A stretch of 64,000 nt of DNA, from the NCBI GenBank assembly GCA_007026445.1, contig VDMD01000002.1, positions 2,294,001-2,358,000 on the forward strand, in the 5' to 3' direction. The position numbers and the translations under genes were made by a program. Positions 55,088 to 64,000 of this stretch are shown here, piece by piece (position 1 is the stretch's first letter; every line of letters begins with the position of its first letter). The notes under the pieces are model-generated. The model searched no databases, had not been told where the DNA came from, and saw nothing but the letters and a program-made list of their open reading frames with translations. The DNA is from Schizophyllum amplum. Lineage: Eukaryota > Basidiomycota > Agaricomycetes > Agaricales > Schizophyllaceae.

Positions 55088-55952
55088 ATGGAGGACGACT
55101 ACTTCTCCATCGATGCTATCCTCGCCGAGAACCAGGTTCGCTTGCGTCCACGAGCCCGCGCACGACGCGTCTCATTCAACCTCAGAAAATACAATGCACA
55201 TTCAGGCGCGATATCCCCGAGATGGGGCATCTGGGCGGCGGGAACACGCGCGATATCAAGGCGGGCTCCAAGGTAGCCATACCCGTCTGGCTGGCGTATA
55301 TCCTGATCTACTCGTGTGTGCTGTTCATCTGCACCGAAGGCTGTGGCGAACAAACAATAATTATGCAGGGAATGGGTCGACTTCAACATCCCTACCGCGT
55401 TTGGGTCCAAGGTTAAGAACGCGCTCAGTGCAGATGAGAAGAGTGTGAGACTTTCGGGGCTCGTGGGTGCGGGGAGCAGCTGGTATGGCTTTGGCAAGAC
55501 CATCATGGATATGTCAGTAGGATCCATCCGCACTCACGCCTCTCCCTGTTGACGAGAGCCGACAGTTTGATTGAGGAGCAAGGGAAGGAGATGTCCGACA
55601 TGCTGACGGGGGTATATTGTCTCGCATCCTCGATATCGCAATGCTCAACAGCGCTCCAGACATTCCACAAACGACTGCTCGAGGTCATAGATCAAGCACA
55701 GCACTTTGCTGCTCTCGGACCGGCAGGGGCGGGGGGCGGGTCAGGCAACAACGCGCAAAGCTTCCGCGAAGGTCTTGACACAACCGAGAGAGAACGTGAG
55801 TCGGTTCGTGTTGCTGTCGCCTGGCTATGCTGATCAGTTCTCCGCAACCTTTCGAACGAACCTACGACGCACCTGCAGTCTTCACTATCGCCCAAGACAG
55901 TGCCAAGCGGACAAAGAAATGGTACGAGGAGACTGAGCGTGGGCGACGGTGA
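55088..55952 (+). CDS. PSF3: GINS complex subunit Psf3
   Basis: ATG at 55088: MEDDYFSIDAILAENQ, spliced to a KIQCTF-type second exon reading FRRDIPEMGHLGGGNTRDIK, AGSKVAIPVWLAYILIYS. Next EWVDFNIPTAFGSKVKNALS, ADEKSVRLSGLVGAGSSWYG, LTRADSLIEEQGKEMSDMLT, RLLEVIDQAQHFAALGP and FTIAQDSAKRTKKWYEETER, ending GRR at 55952. The opening 'YFSID.ILAE.Q', then 'CTF...P..G.L', 'LP.WLA' and 'P..F' are the standard Psf3 order. GINS (Sld5, Psf1, Psf2, Psf3) is part of the CMG replicative helicase in the nucleus. About 215 residues, five introns. Its 3' end is only 52 bases from that of the convergent Pkr1 gene. Confidence 0.88.
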
Positions 55953-56004
55953 CGTGAAAGGACGCCTCTGCGCAGGGCGCAGGCAGGTTTGTTGACTCAA
56001 GCAC

Positions 56005-56375
56005 TCATGTATCCTTCTTCTCCGCCGCCTCGCGCAGTTCTGCCTCTGCCTTCTTCAGTTCATTCACGAACCTGCGGCGTTCATTAGCGCGCGATATGGC
56101 ATCTTTACGGGACTGCACACGCACCACTTTACGCTCAGCCACAGCCCGCCTTCGACGGCTATCAGGATGGCGAAGTGCAGGCTTCGCGTGAGGAAGAGAA
56201 GGGATAGAAGTATGAAGAAGAGGGCCACGAACGCGCCGTCGGCGATGAGGAGGAAGGTGGGGTGGAAGGACGAGCCTGGGGTGAGGATGTTCGCGAAGAA
56301 GGACACCTCGTCGGACGCCGGGTCGACCTCGGCTGATGCGCCAGGGTTTGGTGCCGTGGTGGTGACAGGATCCAT
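56005..56375 (-). CDS. PKR1: V-ATPase assembly factor Pkr1
   Basis: Minus strand: MDPVTTTAPNPGASAEVDPA, then SFFANILTPGSSFHPTFLLI, ADGAFVALFFILLSLLFLTR, SLHFAILIAVEGGLWLSVKW, spliced to FVNELKKAEAELREAAEKKD, stop at 56005. Two membrane helices with the 'I..PG....T.LL....FVAL' lead-in and the 'GLW.S..WF..EL' exit are the Pkr1 signature. Yeast Pkr1 is an ER membrane factor for assembling the V-ATPase V0 sector. ATG 56375 is preferred because family members start just before the first helix; the frame stays open upstream to ATG 56636, giving a possible 87-residue Ser/Pro extension. About 100 residues. Confidence 0.82.
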
Positions 56376-56782
56376 GCGGGGGTTCCTTGTCTCGCGAACA
56401 GGAGGCGCGGTGGCACAAGTTCGTGCGGGCTCTGGGCGGACGAGGAAAGTGCTAGGGTCGATCACGTCAATGTCGGATTGCGGACCGCTGTCCCCGAACG
56501 CCAAAACAGGGCATGACACCGATGACGTCGAGTCTTCCATGCGCGGAACAAGGGCGGCTCCTGACGGGACCCATGGAGTGCGCGCGCCCAACATGCCGTA
56601 TTCGCTGATTGCTCGGGCGGAACCTTCCTTCGTCATCGGTTACGCCTGCCCCCACTCTTTTCGCAAATGAAGTCATCGGCGCAAGCCAGACGTATAAAGG
56701 GCTACTCGGCGGCCTGGAGTCAGCACAAATCACCCACACAACCAATCCATCCCCACTTCACCCCAACCAACCAACAAACACA

Positions 56783-57110
56783 ATGGTGAGTGCCCGATGC
56801 CCTTGGTAGTGGACTGTTGGCTAACAGGTTCGCGCAGGGATCCATCTTCTCCGCAATCGGCTCTGGCATCAACGCCATCATCTCCGCCATTGCCAGCGTT
56901 ATTATGACCATCGTTGGGTGAGCACCTTCCTCGTTCCTCTCTCCAGAGCGCATTCTCATTCTTCATCCCAGTGTTATCACCACCATCATCGTCACGATCT
57001 TCGACGTGATCATGGACATCATCTGCTGCCGCTGCTTCTCTGGTCGCAGGAGGGCAGGCACTCGGCGCGGATTCGGAAGCCGGCGAGGTGGAGCGACGAC
57101 AACCTACTAG
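56783..57110 (+). CDS. Tiny hydrophobic basidiomycete protein; start codon is its own exon
   Basis: Exon 1 is only ATG (56783-56785), followed at once by the donor GTGAGT. Exon 2 (from 56838) reads GSIFSAIGSGINAIISAIAS and VIMTIVG, spliced to VITTIIVTIFDVIMDIICCR, then CFSGRRRAGTRRGFGSRRGG and ATTTY, stop at 57110. About 73 residues: 45 of almost unbroken Ile/Val/Ala with Gly/Ser, then a Cys-Cys-Arg-Cys turn and an Arg/Gly-rich tail. Similar short GSIFSAIGSGINA-type peptides are common in Agaricomycetes, often as several copies, and have no known function (recall, not checked). Membrane insertion or amphipathic self-assembly is inferred. The CT-rich upstream leader and CCAACCAACC run look like a strong promoter leader. 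Confidence 0.75.
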
Positions 57111-57428
57111 GCTCATCAGCCAGCAGTAGGTCGTCAGCCAGTGCTCAGCGCACCAGTCAGCATTGCGCCCGCCCCCCCAGTAGTGAAGAATGATGACGCA
57201 GCCCAACGAACGGCCTAATACGACTTGGCGGTTGTGGGCGCACGACCCGATCCATCCAGTACCTTACTCACCCCATTCATACCCTGCTGTTCGTGTAGTT
57301 TAGCTACCTCTTTGTATTCTTATCTAGACACGCTCTGTATCTTCGGAAACATCCTCTTTTTGCGCGCGCATACAAAGTAACAAACGTGTGAAGACTGCTA
57401 TGATTCGTTGTTTCTTCTCAACGCGATC
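57111..57428 (+). other. Intergenic between convergent genes
   Basis: 3' regions of the tiny hydrophobic-protein gene (+) and the carboxylesterase (-); no feature seen. Confidence 0.3.
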
Positions 57429-59989
<2,561 letters not shown>

Positions 59990-60636
59990 GATTCTGGGAG
60001 TAATTCCGGCTCGATGTCAGTGTTTGAGAAGACTGAGTCGGTAATGGATGCGTGGACAAGGGAAAGGGGAACAGGGAACTAAGTAGTCTATAAGAAACCA
60101 TAGCGGTCGAGTAGATATAAGCGGGCGACTGACCTATGACATAGTGCACGACGTCCGGGGAGCGACCGAGATGGTCCACAATCGCGGGCAGGTGCGCAGG
60201 ATTTGGGCGGGGAAGGCGGTAATCCCATGCTGCCCGCGCGTCAAGTGACCGTCCAACGCGTGAGGCCTTGAGGGACGAGCCTGTGACCCTGGGGACTAGG
60301 CTGTGACCGTAGTTGCTGGCGGCACATAATAGTATTAGTATCCTCTTTGGTTGAGGGTACAGGCAGTACCTTCACGGTCCACCGTGAGATTCCGCCGTCG
60401 TCGTCGAGGGCAGGTTGGGAATTCGGAAGTTCCCGCAGTGATGTCCAACATGTCACCTGCTTGTCACGCTCAGTTGCGGGCGACCGCGTACCACCCTAAT
60501 GACACGATTAACGAGCACGCATTCGTAGATGGACTCGTGCTGTGTTGCTCATCTCATGCGAATCTTGTTCGCTTCCCCATTGCCGAGATTGAGACGGCTG
60601 CTGAGGTGATATAAGCTATCTGGCTGTCTACATTTC
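59990..60636 (-). other. Intergenic, promoter of the carboxylesterase
   Basis: No gene recognised between the esterase start and the tRNA gene. Confidence 0.3.
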
Positions 60637-60708
60637 AGCAGCATGGCGCAGTGGAAGCGCGCGGGGCTCATAACCCCGAGGTCACTTGATCGAAACAAGT
60701 TGCTGCTA
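60637..60708 (+). tRNA. Initiator tRNA-Met (CAT)
   Basis: 72 nt fold into a clean cloverleaf. The acceptor AGCAGCA (60637-60643) pairs with TGCTGCT (60701-60707), discriminator A 60708. The D stem is GCGC/GCGC; the anticodon stem CGGGG/CCCCG holds loop CTCATAA with anticodon CAT at 60669-60671; the T stem is ACTTG/CAAGT. Three initiator marks are present: an A:T first acceptor pair, three G:C pairs next to the anticodon loop, and a T loop reading ATCGAAA (A54 and A60 instead of TTC). No intron. A TTTTTT run (60729-60734) lies about 20 bases after the 3' end as Pol III terminator. Confidence 0.95.
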
Positions 60709-61093
60709 TGAGTCCGGCTCACTTTCGCTTTTTTCTTGAAATACTTTTGTGTGAAGCGTCTCAAGCGACGTACAAGCGACGAGGCATAGGTACGTATGCA
60801 AATCAAGCCATATGCCCGCGGTTGGAGTGACTGACAAGTGTATCTTTTTCCTGAGGCCTGAGCTTGGAGTTTCGACCTCACCTAATCGCAAGCAGGCGTT
60901 GATCGAGGCCGATCACACAACCCGAAGAGCGGCGAGCAAAATGCTATTGATTCGTGCGAGTACGCGTTGCGGGGTATCTTGCGTTTGCCCTGTGTCCCCC
61001 GAGAGATACATGTAATGTCCTCTCGTCGCCTACATCCCATCGTCGCCTTCACTCTATCTGCGCCTCGCCTCTAACCCCACGTTCTCGACATCC
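60709..61093 (+). other. Intergenic with Pol III terminator
   Basis: Contains the T-run at 60729-60734 that should end tRNA transcription, then the 3' region of the Mdm10 gene (-). Nothing else recognised. Confidence 0.35.
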
Positions 61094-62770
61094 TCAATCA
61101 GCGCTATAATACGCCAACTCGACCCCGATAGCGCGTATTGGGCTCTTGCGGCTGCCGAGGTCGCCCACGACGCCGAGGGCGACGAGCATGTTGCGCACGC
61201 GGCCTTCCCAGAGGAGGGCGAGATCCTGGGGTGAGGTGAGTTGGAGCGGGACGAGTGTCGAAAGAAAGCAAGAAGGGCCAGAAATGTGAGTGAACGAGGA
61301 CCGCCCGCAACGCACCCTATTCGTTGACGCGCGAGCCTTGACGACACCTGTCAGTGTTCCCGGAGGGACTGGTAATAACATGTTAGCAGGTGAGGATGAG
61401 AGGTCGATGCAGGTCAGACGATAATGAGGGTGATGCTCACTGATAGGAACGTTATTTCTTTGCGCGGCGGAGTCCGCTGCTCGTTTTGCTGGATCCCAGT
61501 CCCGCATTGACAGCCCTTCCCAGTCCCGCGCACCCGTACCAAACGCTTTCTCCTCGCCCTCTGGCCTGTCTGTGTCCTCCTTCGACAACTCCCTACCTGA
61601 TTCACGTGGATCCCTGACAGCCTCGTCGACATCGTCGGCTGCTTTTCGTAGCCACCATTCGACGCCCACTGTCCACTCGCTCTCGTATGAGTACACGTTG
61701 AAGCCGAAGCGAGATGCAAGGGCGACGTCGCGGCCCACTCTTGCTGCGTATGCGGCAGATAGGTGTCCGAGCATGGGGTTGAAGAGGGCAGTGAGGACAG
61801 TGGGCGGTTGCGAGAAGTTCGAGGAGGGTGGAGCGGCCATGACAGACGCCGAGGGCGAGGCAGTGAGGGAGGAAGTGGACGGGGTAGGGTTGGCGGGCGC
61901 AAGTGTGGGTGAGGTGAAGAGATCGGAGGGTTGTGTGTTGGTGAGCGTTGGTGGTGGCGGTTGCGCCGGGTCCACGTCGAGAGTCGTGAAGCGGACGCCC
62001 GTAGACAGGCCTGCGCTCTTCTCGCGCGCAGAGACGTAGAGCTCGGCACCGACGCTGAAACGTCCGCGCAGCCCGCCCATTGCATCCTCCGAGTCGACCC
62101 GCGCGCGCGGCGCAGAGTTCGGCGCGTCCGTCGCGTCCGCCGCACGCGCCTGTGCGGCCTCCGGGGCCCTCGGCGCGAAGTTATGCAAAACGCGCAGCCC
62201 CCACATGCCATCTTCCGCCGAATAGCTGGCGTCCGTCGCCCACGAGCCGGTGTCATGGTACATCCATACTATGAGGGAGCTTGGGGCAGGCGGAGGGCGT
62301 GAGATCGCCGCCGCGAGTCCATGCACTGTCGGCGCTAAGCGCATTGTCGCCAGCGCGTGCAGCTTGCTCAATGGCGCGTACAGTCGCCCGTAGAGCAGCC
62401 AATCTCTCGCGTCCACACGCTCACCCGCAAGCCACTCCTCTTCCTTGGCTAACGGACGGCGTGGAGCGGGCGGTACGGTGAATCCCGCGGACGCCTCGCG
62501 GAGAGTGATGGTGGGGGAGGGGGCGATGGCGATGGGTGCGGAGGAGGCGACATATGCGATGTCAGCAGACAGGGCAGGTGTGGCATGTAGGGCAGCGGCG
62601 GTGGCATAGGAGGCGTTGGGAAAGTTGGCGACGGAGAGGTGCAGACCATGGGGAACGGCGAAGTCGAGGAGAGCGTCGATGGGCCTAGTCAGAAACCCGT
62701 AGCCGTTTTCACCGTTCCAGCCGATGGCGGAGTAGTATTGGCGGAGGACGAGGGTCGCGAAGTCGTGCAT
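61094..62770 (-). CDS. MDM10: ERMES/SAM subunit Mdm10 (mitochondrial outer-membrane beta-barrel)
   Basis: Minus strand, two exons. It starts MHDFATLVLRQYYSAIGWNG at 62770, then NGYGFLTRPIDALLDFAVPH, GLHLSVANFPNASYATAAAL, AKEEEWLAGERVDARDWLLY, GRLYAPLSKLHALATMRLAP, MYHDTGSWATDASYSAEDGM, FSVGAELYVSAREKSAGLST, NPMLGHLSAAYAARVGRDVA, SRFGFNVYSYESEWTVGVEW and GVVKARASTNR. A single intron (about 61232-61322) precedes DLALLWEGRVRNMLVALGVV, GDLGSRKSPIRAIGVELAYY, ending SAD at 61094. MHDFA...YY...GWN and the C-terminal 'WEGR.RN.LVSLGV' are diagnostic. Mdm10 is a 19-strand barrel joining ER-mitochondria tethering (with Mmm1, Mdm12, Mdm34) and the SAM sorting machine. Two loop insertions (about 61500-61640 and 61830-61960) are long and Ser/Pro/Glu-rich compared with yeast. 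Confidence 0.93.
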   Translation of the reverse strand: MHDFATLVLRQYYSAIGWNGENGYGFLTRPIDALLDFAVPHGLHLSVANFPNASYATAAALHATPALSADIAYVASSAPIAIAPSPTITLREASAGFTVPPAPRRPLAKEEEWLAGERVDARDWLLYGRLYAPLSKLHALATMRLAPTVHGLAAAISRPPPAPSSLIVWMYHDTGSWATDASYSAEDGMWGLRVLHNFAPRAPEAAQARAADATDAPNSAPRARVDSEDAMGGLRGRFSVGAELYVSAREKSAGLSTGVRFTTLDVDPAQPPPPTLTNTQPSDLFTSPTLAPANPTPSTSSLTASPSASVMAAPPSSNFSQPPTVLTALFNPMLGHLSAAYAARVGRDVALASRFGFNVYSYESEWTVGVEWWLRKAADDVDEAVRDPRESGRELSKEDTDRPEGEEKAFGTGARDWEGLSMRDWDPAKRAADSAAQRNNVPISEHHPHYRLTCIDLSSSPANMLLPVPPGTLTGVVKARASTNRVRCGRSSFTHISGPSCFLSTLVPLQLTSPQDLALLWEGRVRNMLVALGVVGDLGSRKSPIRAIGVELAYYSAD

Positions 62771-62907
62771 GCCGACGACGCGCCGCAGAGGTAAAGAATG
62801 AGTAGAGGAAGTGCAGCGTTAGTAGTGATAGTAGACAGTAAGGAAGGATCACTAATCGAAGTCAGTAAACAGTGATCGAGCGCCAATCGATCATCTTGTC
62901 CTCGACC
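62771..62907. promoter_or_regulatory. Shared divergent promoter, MDM10 and purine nucleoside phosphorylase
   Basis: Only 137 bases separate the two start codons. AGTCAGTAAACAGTGATCGA-type AT-richer sequence; no TATA box in either direction. Confidence 0.5.
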
Positions 62908-63956
62908 ATGACCACCCCCTCCGCCCTCGATGTCTCTGCCGCCGCTGCCATTGCCGCCATCCATGCTGCCATCCCCCCAGCCTACCATCGCCCTTTGGTT
63001 GCCATCGTATGCGGCTCCGGCCTGTCCACCCTCGCCGACACCCTCACCGCCCCTGCCTTCCTCCCCTACGCATCCATTCCTGGCTTCGCGTCTAGCACCG
63101 TCGCCGGACACCAGGGTGTATTGGCCTTTGGACTGCTAGCCGGCACGCCCGTTGTTGCCATGCTCGGGCGGCTGCACCCATACGAGGGACACGCGTTACC
63201 CGCCGTCTGCTTCCCGATCCGCGTCCTAGCACGGCTGGGCGTGCAAGCCCTGATCCTCACCAACGCGGCAGGCGCCCTCAATCCTGCGCTCCAGGTCGGC
63301 ACGCTTGTCGTGCTGCACGATCATCTCGCCCTGCCCGGCCTCGCGGGCATGAACCCATTGCTCGGGCCAGCCCAGCCGCCGTTGGCGCGCTTCGTGCCCC
63401 TGTCGGACGCGTACTCGCCTGCTCTGCGGCGTCTGGCTTTCCTTGCCGCCAACGATCTCGGACTGCCGGATGAGGCGACCGCGGAGGGTACCTACGCGTG
63501 GGTCTCGGGCCCGACATACGAGACGCCGGCAGAGGGACGATTCCTCAGGGCGGCAGGCGTTGATGTCGTCGGTATGAGCACGGTGCCGGAGGTGGTGGCG
63601 GCACGTCAGGAGGGCGTGCCGCATGTCATGGCGATCAGTCTGGTGACGAACCCGGTCATCATCCCAGAGGGGTACAGGAGTATCAAGGAGGAGGTGAAGC
63701 AGGAGGTACGTGACTTTACGATGTCCCATACTAGCCCTAATCCATCTTTTGACTTCTTCTTCTTGTTTATTTCCCTCTTTTCCTCGTACCTGTATAGCTG
63801 GCTGGCATCGCAGCTACTATACCTGCGGCAGCGACTGTGTCGCACAACGAGGTTCTTGAGGTGGGCGTCGAGAAGGGACCCGTCATGCGCTCGCTGGTAG
63901 AGCGCGTGGTCGCACGCGTCGCGGCTGGCGAACTTGGGGCTGCACCAGTCGTATAG
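62908..63956 (+). CDS. PNP1: Purine nucleoside phosphorylase
   Basis: Two exons. MTTPSALDVSAAAAIAAIHA, then the phosphate/ribose-binding blocks of trimeric PNP: VAIVCGSGLSTLAD, SSTVAGHQGVLAFGLLAG, VVAMLGRLHPYEGH, VQALILTNAAGALNP, VSGPTYETPAEGRFLR (base-site Glu in the TYETPAE block), AAGVDVVGMSTVPEVVAARQ and MAISLVTNPVI. An intron at about 63704-63799 precedes LAGIAATIPAAATVSHNEVL, ending LGAAPVV at 63956. GRxHxYEGH and GPxYETPAE are invariant in the family. It phosphorylyses inosine and guanosine in the cytosol for purine salvage. About 315 residues, normal length. It shares a short divergent promoter with MDM10. Confidence 0.95.
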
Positions 63957-64000
63957 ATCGTGGTGCGGTCTAGGCTGAACGCGTCGCTCAATGTCGAGTA

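Noticed and set aside
61414..62256. 280-codon minus-strand frame inside MDM10
   Set aside because: Out-of-frame shadow of MDM10 with Arg/Pro/His-rich artefact composition.

Overview
The window is nuclear DNA of a basidiomycete fungus, almost certainly an Agaricomycete (a polypore-like wood decayer would fit). The evidence is GC-rich coding sequence broken by many introns of about 50-60 bases with GT-AG ends, genes packed on both strands with short spacers, two DUF6593 proteins (a family typical of mushroom-forming fungi), a basidiomycete-type bZIP-DUF3425 factor, and fungal secreted CAZymes. All exon models here were joined by eye from frame continuity and splice consensus; no transcript data were used. 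About 30 protein genes, one tRNA and one short transposon-like element are supported. Layout, left to right. 0-10 kb: the 3' part of a GH125 exo-alpha-mannosidase, a C2-domain cytokinesis protein (Fic1/Inn1-like), a small membrane protein, a disordered WD40 protein, and a RecA-fold protein resembling SWSAP1 of the Shu complex. 11-21.8 kb: a secreted FAD-linked oxidase, a Ser/Thr-rich single-pass membrane protein, a secreted GH43 glycosidase and an AhpD-like protein. 22-30 kb: a DUF6593 protein, mitochondrial ribosomal protein uL11m, a secreted M28 leucine aminopeptidase and a second disordered WD40 protein. 30.5-31.3 kb: an 810-bp TA-flanked element with perfect 26-bp terminal inverted repeats (Tc1/mariner-pogo type MITE). 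31.7-46.9 kb: secreted GH128 glucanase, a two-RRM protein (Rnp24-like), a GPATCH11-like G-patch protein, a disordered protein, RNA polymerase subunit RPABC4, a second DUF6593 protein, a bZIP factor, mitochondrial uS14m, a tiny membrane protein and an MFS drug/amino-acid transporter. 46.9-49.7 kb holds no confident gene. 49.7-64 kb: ribosomal protein eL29 (with a 12-nt microexon), TFIIIC subunit 5, a mitochondrial protein, GINS subunit Psf3, V-ATPase assembly factor Pkr1, a tiny hydrophobic protein whose start codon is a whole exon, a type-B carboxylesterase, an initiator tRNA-Met, the ERMES subunit Mdm10 and purine nucleoside phosphorylase. Functionally the window mixes housekeeping genes (transcription by Pol I/II/III, translation in cytosol and mitochondria, replication, ERMES) with single secreted degradative enzymes (GH125, GH43, GH128, FAD oxidase, aminopeptidase, esterase). 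I see no biosynthetic cluster with a backbone enzyme, no virus-like gene, no CRISPR array and no autonomous transposon. The most novel leads are the SWSAP1-like protein with a lost Walker A motif, the MITE upstream of the second WD40 gene, the two WD40 proteins sharing an unusual disordered architecture, and the tiny hydrophobic protein.
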